The translations under genes and the position numbers were made by a program. From NCBI RefSeq assembly GCF_001465545.3, contig NZ_CP013480.3:3224001-3288000 (forward strand): a stretch of 64,000 nt of DNA, in the 5' to 3' direction. Positions 16,942-26,256 of the stretch are shown one piece after another (position 1 is the stretch's first letter; each line of letters opens with the position of its first letter). The notes under the pieces are model-generated. The model saw only the letters and a list, made by a program, of their open reading frames with translations. It made no database searches and was not told the origin of the DNA. The stretch comes from Pandoraea norimbergensis (GTDB lineage: Bacteria > Pseudomonadota > Gammaproteobacteria > Burkholderiales > Burkholderiaceae).

Positions 16942-17856
16942 GTGGCACGTCTTGAAGTCAACCGATCCGGCGAGCTGGAAGTGTTCGTTCGCGTGATTAA
17001 ACTTGGCGGCTTCGCGGCGGCGGCGCGTGCCAGCGGGATGACGCCGTCCGCCGTCAGCAAACTCGTGGGGCGGTTGGAGGGTCGGCTCGGGACGCGGCTA
17101 ATCAACCGATCAACCCGGCAGCTTCAACTGACGCCGGAAGGCTGCACATTCTATGAGCGCGGTATTCAGGTGTTGGCCGATCTGGACGAAGCCGAACGTT
17201 ACGCCAGCGCGCAAGTCACGCCGCGTGGCAGGCTGCGGGTCAACGCGAATGTGCCGTTCGCGCATCACTTTCTGCTGCCGCTTGTCCCTGAGTTTCTTGA
17301 GCGCTATCCCGATGTCTCGCTGGACATCGTGCTGACTGACGAAGTCATCGACATTCTTGAGCAGCGTACTGACGTCGCGGTCCGTGCGGGTCCGCTCAAG
17401 AGTTCCAGCCTCATGGCGCGCAAGCTCGGGCAGACGCGGATGGCAATTGTTGGCGCTCCCCGCTATCTGGAACGTCACGGGACGCCGACAACGCCGGACG
17501 AGTTGCAGCAGCACAATCTGCTCGGGGCGAATTACGTCCGGTCACAGCCGGGTTGGCCGTTTCGCGTTGATGGTGCGGACACGGTGTTCCCCGTCACTGG
17601 CAATGCCCAAGCCAGCGATGGCGAAGCGTTGCACCGTCTGGCAGTTGCGGGATTGGGGTTGGCACGCCTTGCCGCGTTTCAGGTGCGAGAGGACATCGCC
17701 GCTGGGAGGCTTGTGCCGCTACTCGAAGCCTTCAATCCGGGCGAAGTGGAAGAGGTTCACGCGGTCTTTGTGGGCCAAGGTGGACACCTGCCCTTGCGCG
17801 TGCGAGCGCTGCTGGATTTTCTTGCCGAGCGAGTCAGCATTAGTGAGGACTACTGA
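16942..17856 (+). CDS. LysR-family transcriptional regulator, DsdC/CrgA-like group
   Basis: This is a 304-residue LysR regulator. Its helix-turn-helix reads VFVRVIKLGGFAAAARASGM then SAVSKLVGRLEGRLGTRL, followed by INRSTRQLQLTPEGCTFYER, the wording of the large CrgA-like LysR branch. The effector domain starts near residue 90 (RLRVNANVPFAHHFLLP). The start is GTG at 16942 behind GAGGAGG. It is divergent from the secreted SGNH hydrolase, its likely target. A perfect bidirectional terminator follows at 17872-17904. Confidence 0.9.
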   Translation: MARLEVNRSGELEVFVRVIKLGGFAAAARASGMTPSAVSKLVGRLEGRLGTRLINRSTRQLQLTPEGCTFYERGIQVLADLDEAERYASAQVTPRGRLRVNANVPFAHHFLLPLVPEFLERYPDVSLDIVLTDEVIDILEQRTDVAVRAGPLKSSSLMARKLGQTRMAIVGAPRYLERHGTPTTPDELQQHNLLGANYVRSQPGWPFRVDGADTVFPVTGNAQASDGEALHRLAVAGLGLARLAAFQVREDIAAGRLVPLLEAFNPGEVEEVHAVFVGQGGHLPLRVRALLDFLAERVSISEDY

Positions 17857-17871
17857 GCGGAATAAATGAAA

Positions 17872-17904
17872 AAACGGCTTGGCAATTCAATTGCCAAGCC
17901 GTTT
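17872..17904. terminator. Bidirectional intrinsic terminator between lysR and guaA
   Basis: A perfect 16-base inverted repeat (AAACGGCTTGGCAATT / AATTGCCAAGCCGTTT) has one central base and A/T tails on both sides. It serves the converging LysR (+) and guaA (-) transcripts. Confidence 0.9.
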
Positions 17905-17946
17905 CTCATTTGCTACGGAGCTAATCTCCTAACTGCGTGGAGATTT

Positions 17947-19530
17947 TTATTCCCACTCGATCGTCGCAGGCGGCTTACCGGAAATATCATAAACAACCCG
18001 GTTCAGGCCACGCACTTCGTTGATGATGCGGTTCGAGACCTTGCCGAGCAAATCGTGCGGCAGGTGGGCCCAGTGCGCCGTCATGAAGTCTTGCGTCTGC
18101 ACGGCGCGCAGTGCCACCACCCACTCATACGTGCGGCCATCGCCCATCACGCCCACGCTCTTCACCGGCAGAAACACCGCGAACGCCTGGCTCGTCAGTT
18201 CATACCAGGTCTTGCCGCTGTTCGGCTCGACCGTGTTGCGCAGCTCTTCGATGAAGATCGCATCGGCACGACGCAGCAGGTCGGCATACTCCGACTTCAC
18301 TTCGCCCAGAATGCGAACGCCCAGACCCGGGCCCGGGAACGGGTGGCGATACACCATATCGTGCGGCAGACCCAGCGCCACACCCAACTCGCGCACTTCG
18401 TCCTTGAACAGATCGCGCAGCGGTTCCAGCAGCTTCAGACCCAGCGTCTCCGGCAGGCCGCCCACGTTGTGGTGGCTCTTGATCGTCGTCGCCTTCTTCG
18501 TCTTCGCACCGCCCGACTCGATCACGTCCGGATAAATCGTGCCCTGTGCCAGCCACTTCGCATTCTTCAGCTTCTTCGCTTCGGCCTGGAACACTTCCAC
18601 GAACTCGCGGCCAATGATCTTGCGCTTCTGCTCCGGATCGGTCACGCCCTTCAGGTGACCCATGAACTGCGCCGACGCGTCCACGTGCACCACCTTCGCA
18701 TGCAGACGGCCCTGGAACATTTCCATCACCATCTGGCCTTCGTTCAGGCGCAGCAGACCGTGGTCAACAAACACACACGTCAGTTGATCGCCAATCGCAC
18801 GGTGAATCAGCGCCGCCGCGACGCTCGAATCGACACCGCCCGACAACCCCAAAATCACTTCCTCGTCGCCCACTTGCTCGCGAATGGCCTTCACGGCCTC
18901 TTCGATGTGGTCCCGCATGATCCAGTCCGGCTTGGCACCCGCGATCTGGAGCACAAAGCGCTCCAGCAGCTCGCGGCCCTTCACGGTATGCGTGACTTCC
19001 GGGTGGAACTGCACCGCGTAATAGTTGCGCGCCACGTCGGCGATGCCGGCAATCGGGCAGCTCGGCGTCGATGCCATCAGTTCGAAGCCCGGCGGCAGTT
19101 GCGTCACCTTGTCGCCGTGGCTCATCCACACCTTAAGCATGCCGTGGCCTTCGGCCGTACGGAAATCTTCAATGCCTTCAAGCAGCGGCGTATGCGCATG
19201 CGCACGCACTTCGGCATAGCCAAACTCGCGATGATCGCTGGCCTCGACCTGACCGCCCAACTGCACCGTCATCGCAAACATGCCGTAGCAAATGCCCAGC
19301 ACCGGCACGCCCAGTTCCCAGACCGCCTGCGGTGCGCGCAAGTCCTTATCTTCGTACGTACTCGCGTGGCTGCCCGACAGAATGACGGCCTTCGGGTTGA
19401 ATTCGCGGATGAATTCGTCCGAAACGTCGTTCGGATGGATCTCGCAGTAGACGTGCGCTTCGCGAACGCGGCGTCCAATGAGCTGGGTGACTTGCGAGCC
19501 GAAGTCAAGAATGAGGATTTTGTCGTGCAT
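17947..19530 (-). CDS. guaA: GMP synthase (glutamine-hydrolysing)
   Basis: GuaA amidates XMP to GMP using glutamine and ATP, the last step of guanine nucleotide synthesis. The 527 residues contain the class I glutaminase (Cys81 in GICYGM and FHPEVTHT with His/Glu), the PP-loop ATPase (LSGGVDSS) and the C-terminal dimerisation domain ending [11 protein letters not shown] at 19530 starts the canonical [11 protein letters not shown]. An upstream in-frame start has no homology. The first 26 bases overlap the end of the preceding membrane-protein gene, so its ribosome-binding site lies inside that gene. Together with guaB it forms a purine operon. SGSHAST replaces the more common SGGP after strand 3, which I recall as usual in beta-proteobacteria. 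Confidence 0.97.
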   Translation of the reverse strand: MHDKILILDFGSQVTQLIGRRVREAHVYCEIHPNDVSDEFIREFNPKAVILSGSHASTYEDKDLRAPQAVWELGVPVLGICYGMFAMTVQLGGQVEASDHREFGYAEVRAHAHTPLLEGIEDFRTAEGHGMLKVWMSHGDKVTQLPPGFELMASTPSCPIAGIADVARNYYAVQFHPEVTHTVKGRELLERFVLQIAGAKPDWIMRDHIEEAVKAIREQVGDEEVILGLSGGVDSSVAAALIHRAIGDQLTCVFVDHGLLRLNEGQMVMEMFQGRLHAKVVHVDASAQFMGHLKGVTDPEQKRKIIGREFVEVFQAEAKKLKNAKWLAQGTIYPDVIESGGAKTKKATTIKSHHNVGGLPETLGLKLLEPLRDLFKDEVRELGVALGLPHDMVYRHPFPGPGLGVRILGEVKSEYADLLRRADAIFIEELRNTVEPNSGKTWYELTSQAFAVFLPVKSVGVMGDGRTYEWVVALRAVQTQDFMTAHWAHLPHDLLGKVSNRIINEVRGLNRVVYDISGKPPATIEWE

Positions 19531-20218
19531 CGTGAGGTACGGATGAAGTGGATTCGTTGGACGTCGGCGCCGTGGCGGAAGGCACGGGCGTGACAATGCC
19601 GGTGGCGCCTACAGGCTCGACCGGCGTAGCGGGTGCGGAGCCGCCGCGAGGCGTCTCCATGCGCGGCTCAGCGCGCGTGCCTCGGACCTCGTCGGCCCGG
19701 GCATCGGGGTAGTCGTACTGAACGTCGCGTGCATCGCGTGCATCACGTGATGCACGGCCTGCGCCGTCAGTCACGACGCCGCCACGCACCCGCTCAGTGG
19801 ACTGCTGTGCCGCCTTCACACGCTCTTTCGTGCGTACGCTGGAGGCCAGCTTGACGAGAATTGCGCCAATCACGAGCAATACAGCACCGAGCGCCGGCAT
19901 CAACAACTTGCCGCCGCCCGTGACCGGCAATTGCCCGGAAATCAGCCAGCCCAGCACGAACGCACCAATGACCCAGTTGATGTGCCCCGTCACTTTCGCA
20001 ACGGTCGATGTCAACTGGCCATTCACGGTGGCGTGCCATTGCAGCCAGGCCACACCGATAAATGCCACACCCAACGCCTGCGCATAAAGCACAGGCGATG
20101 GCGCAGGCACCTCGATGGCTGCGTACAGCGAGGACCAGAACGACGCAATCAACAGCACGCCAAGTGCCAGATTCAACGCCGCATCGAGGAACAGTACCGT
20201 ACGCAACATGGCCTTCAT
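19505..20218 (-). CDS. Hypothetical four-helix membrane protein between guaB and guaA
   Basis: The 237-residue protein is of unknown function. Residues 1-125 contain four predicted membrane helices ([73 protein letters not shown]). A charged and then Ser/Thr/Pro/Ala-rich, probably disordered tail of about 105 residues follows. ATG at 20218 follows GGAG formed by the last codons of guaB. A TTG two codons earlier is the alternative. It begins 6 bases after the guaB stop and overlaps guaA by 26 bases, so all three are likely translated from one message. I do not recognise a named domain. The fold hint is a small DoxX-like or DUF membrane family, not firm. Confidence 0.75.
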   Translation of the reverse strand: MKAMLRTVLFLDAALNLALGVLLIASFWSSLYAAIEVPAPSPVLYAQALGVAFIGVAWLQWHATVNGQLTSTVAKVTGHINWVIGAFVLGWLISGQLPVTGGGKLLMPALGAVLLVIGAILVKLASSVRTKERVKAAQQSTERVRGGVVTDGAGRASRDARDARDVQYDYPDARADEVRGTRAEPRMETPRGGSAPATPVEPVGATGIVTPVPSATAPTSNESTSSVPHDARQNPHS

Positions 20219-20224
20219 GGGCAA

Positions 20225-21717
<1,493 letters not shown>

Positions 21718-21948
21718 CAGAAATCGCGCGATCGATGGCACGTCTACCCCATATGTCAAGGGGCTTTTTCCCCGATCAATTTCTCAACCGGGCCGGGTGC
21801 CGGATTCCACAATTAACGCCCGAGGGGGCCATGCTATTCTTGCGCCCTCCCGGATGGCACTGATCGTCGGCACGACCGGCCCGTCAGCCTCACCCGCTAA
21901 CACCCCCGTCATCCCCCAACCCTTTTACGGACAACAGGCGCGAACGTC

Positions 21949-22878
21949 ATGGGCCAAGGCATTTCTTTCGGACTGGCAGCAGGCGCCCTCTGGGGACTGG
22001 TGTTTCTCGCCCCTCGCCTGCTCCCCGGCTTTTCGCCCCTCGAATTGTCCGCTGCGCGCTACGTGCTTTACGGCCTTGTGTCCGCCTTGCTGCTCGCCCC
22101 GCTCTGGGCGCGCCTGCGACATTCGGTCACAGGCAATGACTGGCGTGCGCTGTTCCGCCTGAGTCTGGTCGGGAATCTGATCTATTACCTGTTTCTCGCC
22201 GGCGCCGTCCAGATGGCCGGTATTGCCCCGGCGTCGCTGATCGTCGGCGTGCTGCCCGTGACCGTCACGCTGGTCGGCAGCCGGGACCATGGCGCCCTGC
22301 CCCTGTCGCGGCTGGCGGGGCCGCTGGCGCTGGTGGCGGCTGGCATCGTCTGCATCAATGTGGATGTCTTCGCGCACGCCACGGCCAATGGTGGCGACTG
22401 GCGGCTGACGCTGCTCGGTATTCTCTGCGCCGTCGGGGCGCTGGTGAGCTGGACCTGGTATGCGGTCGCGAATGCACGCTATCTGGCACGCTTTGGCCAC
22501 TTTACGAGTCAGGAATGGTCGTTGTTGACGGGTGTCGCGACGGGCGTGCTGGCCCTCGCGCTGGCGGTGCCCGCAGTACTGCTGCCGCACCCGGTGGCAG
22601 CCGATGTGCCGCGCGACTGGCAGATGTTCATTCTGGTGAACATTGCCGTGGCCGTCGGCGCATCGACCATCGGCAACGCGTTCTGGAATGCCGCCAGCCG
22701 GCGCCTGCCGCTGACGCTGTCGGGTCAGATGATCGTGTTTGAAACGCTGTTTGCGCTGGTCTACGGGTTCATCTACGAACACCGGTTGCCGCGCTTGCTG
22801 GAAGTGGCCGCCGTCGTGCTGCTGCTGGCCGGGGTGAGCGCCTCGGTGCGGCTGCATGCGCGTGGCTCCGCACACTGA
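21949..22878 (+). CDS. DMT-superfamily transporter (EamA type)
   Basis: This is a 309-residue inner-membrane protein with ten predicted helices arranged as two EamA repeats (first near ISFGLAAGALWGLVFLAPRL, second near WRLTLLGILCAVGALVSWTW). The C-terminal half carries the family signature around LSGQMIVFETLFALVYGFIY. Such proteins export or import small metabolites. The substrate cannot be inferred. ATG at 21949 begins shortly before the first helix. It is divergent from guaB and convergent with the rnfH-ratA pair. Confidence 0.88.
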   Translation: MGQGISFGLAAGALWGLVFLAPRLLPGFSPLELSAARYVLYGLVSALLLAPLWARLRHSVTGNDWRALFRLSLVGNLIYYLFLAGAVQMAGIAPASLIVGVLPVTVTLVGSRDHGALPLSRLAGPLALVAAGIVCINVDVFAHATANGGDWRLTLLGILCAVGALVSWTWYAVANARYLARFGHFTSQEWSLLTGVATGVLALALAVPAVLLPHPVAADVPRDWQMFILVNIAVAVGASTIGNAFWNAASRRLPLTLSGQMIVFETLFALVYGFIYEHRLPRLLEVAAVVLLLAGVSASVRLHARGSAH

Positions 22879-22910
22879 GCGCGTTGAGTTCTCTAGATTT
22901 TCTAAGGATC

Positions 22911-22946
22911 TGAAGCCGGCCGCCCTCGTGAAGCCGGCCGCCCTCA
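22911..22946. repeat. 18-base tandem duplication between DMT gene and rnfH
   Basis: TGAAGCCGGCCGCCCTCG is followed directly by the same 18 bases with one change at the last position. It sits in the 91-base convergent gap and has no coding role that I can see. GC-rich fold-back (GGCCGGC-type) could act as a weak terminator. Confidence 0.7.
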
Positions 22947-22969
22947 CGCGCGGCCACTGCGGCGGTGAA

Positions 22970-23305
22970 TCAACCGCCGCGACGGCTCCCGAGCCACTTC
23001 TGGCCCTCTCGGCTGCCCTCGTTGCGAACCTTGTCGACGCGACGCTGGCGAGCCAGTTTCGGATCGGCCTTGAGCGGGCGGTAAATTTCCACGCGGTCGC
23101 CCGCTTCTACGGCCGCATCAAGCGCCCGCACCTTGCCGAACACGCCCGCTTTCATGCGAGCCAGATCCAGTTCGGGGAATTGCTTCAGCAAACCGCTGCG
23201 CTCGATGGCATCGCCCACGGTCGCGCCTTGCGGCAGCGTGAGTGCGACGATGGCCTGCGTATTGGGCAGCGCGTAGCAAACTTCGATGGCAATCTCAGCG
23301 GACAT
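22970..23305 (-). CDS. rnfH: RnfH-family ubiquitin-like protein (UPF0125)
   Basis: The 111-residue beta-grasp protein of the RnfH/RatB family (MSAEIAIEVCYALPNTQ, LTLPQGATVGDAIERSGLL, AGDRVEIYRPLKADPK, RRVDK) has a basic C-terminal tail rich in Arg, Lys and Gly. ATG at 23305 starts the conserved region. A longer frame to 23470 runs antiparallel over ratA in another frame and is not real. It overlaps ratA by 11 bases. The ratA-rnfH pair beside smpB is a conserved proteobacterial arrangement. The biochemical role is unresolved. Confidence 0.9.
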   Translation of the reverse strand: MSAEIAIEVCYALPNTQAIVALTLPQGATVGDAIERSGLLKQFPELDLARMKAGVFGKVRALDAAVEAGDRVEIYRPLKADPKLARQRRVDKVRNEGSREGQKWLGSRRGG

Positions 23306-23729
23306 AAACTGCCTCCGCGCGCTTAACGAAGGCATCGACGAACGTATTCGCGATATGGCTGAAGACGGGACCGATGACCTTTTCGAGCAGAAAATTCGCA
23401 AACTCGTAGTGCAGGCCGAATTCGATCTTGCAGGCGTTCTCGCGCAGCGGTGTGAACTTCCACGTGCCATGGAAGCGCTTGAAAGGCCCTTCGACGAAGG
23501 TCATCTGAATGGAGTGCGGACGCTCCTGAATATTGCGCGTCGCAAACGAATGCTTCAGGCCCTTGAAGTCAATGAGCAGCGACGCCTCCATGCTGTGCTC
23601 GTCCTGGTGCCGAATATCGACACCGCCGCACCAAGGCAGAAATTTGGGGTAATCGGCGACATTGGTCACCAGATCGTACATTTGCTCAGCAGAGAAATGC
23701 ACGAGAACGGTTTTGCTGACTTCGGCCAT
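23295..23729 (-). CDS. ratA: RatA-family START/Coq10-like protein
   Basis: The 144-residue protein is a single polyketide-cyclase/START (Coq10-like) domain. It has VLVHFSAEQMYDLVTNVADY, PKFLPWCGGVDI and the C-terminal helix SHIANTFVDAFVKRAEAVY. E. coli RatA was reported to block 70S ribosome assembly, while homologues are linked to ubiquinone binding, so the true role here is open. It is the first gene of a two-gene overlapping operon with rnfH, divergent from smpB. Confidence 0.92.
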   Translation of the reverse strand: MAEVSKTVLVHFSAEQMYDLVTNVADYPKFLPWCGGVDIRHQDEHSMEASLLIDFKGLKHSFATRNIQERPHSIQMTFVEGPFKRFHGTWKFTPLRENACKIEFGLHYEFANFLLEKVIGPVFSHIANTFVDAFVKRAEAVYVR

Positions 23730-23886
23730 CGTCTGTCGGGCAAGGTGTGCGTTTGCGCGTGAGCGTTTCGATCGAGAATCGACACGCCTGCGTCGTGGGC
23801 CGCCCCTTGCCGAGACTCTTTGTTAAAATCAGCATTTTACCCGAGCCCGACTCACCGGGTCCGACCAAGTTACCCGCCAAGGATCC

Positions 23887-24345
23887 ATGAGCATCATTGA
23901 CAACAAGAAAGCCTTCTTCGACTACTTCATCGAGGAGCGATACGAAGCCGGGATCGTACTCGAAGGATGGGAAGTCAAGGCGATTCGCGCCGGGCGGGCG
24001 CAGATCAAGGAAGGCTACGTCGTCGTCAAACACGGTGAAATCTTTCTGATCGGCGCAAATATCAGCCCGTTACAGACGGCGTCGACGCACATCAAGCCCG
24101 ACCCGGTCCGCACGCGCAAGCTGCTGCTCAAGGCCGACGAAATCAAGAAGCTGATCGGCAAGGTCGAGCAGCGCGGCTACACGCTCGTGCCCCTGAACTT
24201 CCACTACAGCAAAGGTCTCGTGAAATGCGAGATCGGACTGGGCAAGGGCAAGAAGCAGCACGACAAGCGCGAAACCGAAAAGCAACGCGACTGGGATCGC
24301 GAGAAAGCCCGCCTGATGCGCACACCGACGCCCGCGGCAGACTGA
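23887..24345 (+). CDS. smpB: SsrA-binding protein
   Basis: SmpB binds tmRNA and delivers it to stalled ribosomes for trans-translation. The 152 residues show the OB-fold core ([20 protein letters not shown] and [13 protein letters not shown]). The C-terminal tail with [20 protein letters not shown] becomes helical in the mRNA channel. Length is close to the usual 148-160. A TTAAAAT box 40-60 bases upstream could be its -10. The tmRNA gene itself is not in the window. A strong terminator follows. Confidence 0.97.
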   Translation: MSIIDNKKAFFDYFIEERYEAGIVLEGWEVKAIRAGRAQIKEGYVVVKHGEIFLIGANISPLQTASTHIKPDPVRTRKLLLKADEIKKLIGKVEQRGYTLVPLNFHYSKGLVKCEIGLGKGKKQHDKRETEKQRDWDREKARLMRTPTPAAD

Positions 24346-24446
24346 CGAGGTTCGCGAGGCCACCGGCGACGGCAAGTGCAGCGCCCTTGCGGCGCCCTCT
24401 CAGCACCCGCAGCGTCGCTAACGCGGCACTAACGCGGCACCATAGA

Positions 24447-24470
24447 AAAACGGCCCCTCGGGGCCGTTTT
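24447..24470. terminator. Bidirectional intrinsic terminator between smpB and SPFH gene
   Basis: The stem AAAACGGCCCC / GGGGCCGTTTT (24447-24457 with 24460-24470) has a 2-base apex and A/T runs on both flanks. It serves the converging smpB and SPFH genes. Just upstream TAACGCGGCAC is repeated twice (24419-24440). Confidence 0.9.
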
Positions 24471-24504
24471 GCTTTCCAACAAGTCAGCGGGTGAACGCTG
24501 CCGA

Positions 24505-25521
24505 TCAGCGGCGAACGCTGGAGCCACCAAAGCCCGCCACACCGCCAGTGCCGCCAGCACCACCTGCACCCGCGCCACCACCGCCTGCGCCGCCACCCGA
24601 GCCACCCTCCGTGCCACGCACGATCTTAAGTGCCGACGCGATCATGCCGCTCATGTCCGTCAGATTGCCCGGCACGATCAACGTGTTGCCCGCCTTGGCG
24701 AGCTTGCTGAACGCATCGACATACTGCTCGGCCACCTTCAGGTTGACGGCTTCCATACCGCCTTGCGTCTGAATGGCCGTCGCAATCTTGTGAATGGCCT
24801 CGGCATTGGCTTCCGCCACCGCGAGAATCGCCGACGCTTCACCCTGTGCCTGATTGATCTGCGCCTGACGCTCACCTTCCGACTTCTGGATCGCCGCTTC
24901 GCGCGCGCCAGACGCAAGGTTGATCTGCTCCTGACGCTTACCTTCCGACGCGGCAATCAACGCGCGCTTTTCACGCTCAGCCGTGATCTGCGCCTGCATG
25001 GCGTGCAGGATTTCCTTCGGCGGCGTGAGGTCCTTGATCTCGTAACGCAGCACCTTCACCCCCCAGTTCGATGCCGCCTCATCCAGCGCATTGACCACAC
25101 TGTGATTGATGTATCCACGCTCTTCGAACGTCTTGTCGAGCTCCAGCTTGCCGATCACGCTACGCAACGTCGTCTGCGCCAGCTGCGTGATGGCCACGAT
25201 GAAGTTACTCGAACCATACGACGCCTTCATCGGGTCGGTGACTTGAAAGTACAGAATGCCGTCGACCTGCAACTGCGTGTTGTCCTTGGTGATACAGATC
25301 TGGCTCGGTACATCGAGCGGAATTTCCTTGAGCAGATGCTTGTAGGCCACGCGATCGACGAACGGCACGACGATCGACAGACCCGGCGTGAGCGTGGCGT
25401 GATACTTGCCGAGACGCTCAACCACCCATGCATGCTGCTGCGGCACGATCTTGATCGAGCGCGCCGCGATGATGACCGCAATGATGAACAGAATGAACGC
25501 GACGTTGGATAGAGCGAACAT
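24505..25521 (-). CDS. SPFH/band-7 membrane protein (stomatin/QmcA-like)
   Basis: The 338-residue membrane-anchored scaffold protein has an N-terminal helix (ALSNVAFILFIIAVIIAARS), the SPFH domain (IVPQQHAWVVERLGKYHATL to about residue 180) and an Ala/Glu-rich flotillin-like coiled coil (EKRALIAASEGKRQEQINLA). It ends in an unusual Gly-rich tail of about 35 residues (GGSGGGAGGGGAGAGG and onward). Such proteins organise inner-membrane microdomains and partner with NfeD proteins, whose gene lies 144 bases upstream on the same strand. The family call is firm, the cellular job here is inferred. Confidence 0.93.
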   Translation of the reverse strand: MFALSNVAFILFIIAVIIAARSIKIVPQQHAWVVERLGKYHATLTPGLSIVVPFVDRVAYKHLLKEIPLDVPSQICITKDNTQLQVDGILYFQVTDPMKASYGSSNFIVAITQLAQTTLRSVIGKLELDKTFEERGYINHSVVNALDEAASNWGVKVLRYEIKDLTPPKEILHAMQAQITAEREKRALIAASEGKRQEQINLASGAREAAIQKSEGERQAQINQAQGEASAILAVAEANAEAIHKIATAIQTQGGMEAVNLKVAEQYVDAFSKLAKAGNTLIVPGNLTDMSGMIASALKIVRGTEGGSGGGAGGGGAGAGGAGGTGGVAGFGGSSVRR

Positions 25522-25665
25522 GGTTTCCCCTGAAGCGCCGGCGAATACTGCCGGCTAGTTCCCCGCCACGTAAAAACACGGGGCGAATATCGTAACGGTC
25601 ACTGCAACGCGTTTGCCCGGCGCGCTATCAAATCAGTGACTTTTCCTATGCATCCGAATGCCGAC

Positions 25666-26100
25666 CTAGGCGACTTCATGCACCACGAACAACCGGCTGC
25701 CCCGCACTTCCCGGATCACGAACCAACCGGCACTCGGCGCCTCACCCGGCAGCAACTCGACATCCCACTCCGCGCCACGGTACTTGGTACGCGCACTGCC
25801 GTCAGCCTGCCACGCTTCGACATGCAAACGCTCGCCGATATCCAGATTGGCATTCGGATCAGCTGTTACATCGACCTTGATGCGACGACGCCCGAACTTG
25901 CTACGCCGCAATAGCCAGACCGCCACTGCGGCCACCACGGCGGCCGCGACCAATTGCCCCGGCCAACTAACGCCCAACAGCGCCGCCACACCGCCCGCAA
26001 ACATGCCCAGCGCAACCATCAGCAGATAGAACGTGCCGCTGGCAAGCTCCAGCACTACAGTCAATCCGGCAACGCCGAACCACAGCCAAGCCTGCTCCAT
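25666..26100 (-). CDS. NfeD-family membrane protein
   Basis: The 144-residue protein has two to three membrane helices (WLWFGVAGLTVVLELASGTF, LMVALGMFAGGVAALLGV, QLVAAAVVAAVAVWLLR). A C-terminal soluble OB-fold domain (LDIGERLHVEAWQADGSART, YRGAEWDVEL) is typical of the short NfeD type without the protease half. ATG at 26100 follows GGGGA. An in-frame TTG at 26112 is possible but falls beside the T-tract of the ppsA terminator. NfeD and SPFH proteins function as pairs, which matches the next gene. Confidence 0.9.
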   Translation of the reverse strand: MEQAWLWFGVAGLTVVLELASGTFYLLMVALGMFAGGVAALLGVSWPGQLVAAAVVAAVAVWLLRRSKFGRRRIKVDVTADPNANLDIGERLHVEAWQADGSARTKYRGAEWDVELLPGEAPSAGWFVIREVRGSRLFVVHEVA

Positions 26101-26111
26101 TGCGATCCCCA

Positions 26112-26145
26112 AAAAACAAAAAACCCCGGTGTATTACCGGGGTTT
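26112..26145 (-). terminator. Intrinsic terminator after ppsA
   Basis: The stem AAACCCCGGT / ACCGGGGTTT (26121-26130 with 26136-26145), loop of 5, is followed on the minus strand by TTTTTTGTTTTTT. It ends only about 11 bases before the nfeD start codon. The 100 bases between the ppsA stop and the stem show nothing else. Confidence 0.88.
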
Positions 26146-26256
26146 ATAGCATGAAACCGTGGCCGTCAGCGCACGCGTCCCATGGGGCTCTCGGCCATTT
26201 GGGCGACGTCCGGCACGTGGACCGGACGCTTCCCAAACGACGCCGACGCCGTTACA

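Noticed and set aside
17866..19593. 575-residue plus-strand open frame opposite guaA
   Set aside because: Shadow frame that also runs through the bidirectional terminator at 17872-17904.
23295..23729. Toxin of a RatA/RatB toxin-antitoxin pair
   Set aside because: The START/Coq10-like fold and universal linkage to smpB suggest a housekeeping role. Nothing in the sequence shows toxin-antitoxin behaviour.
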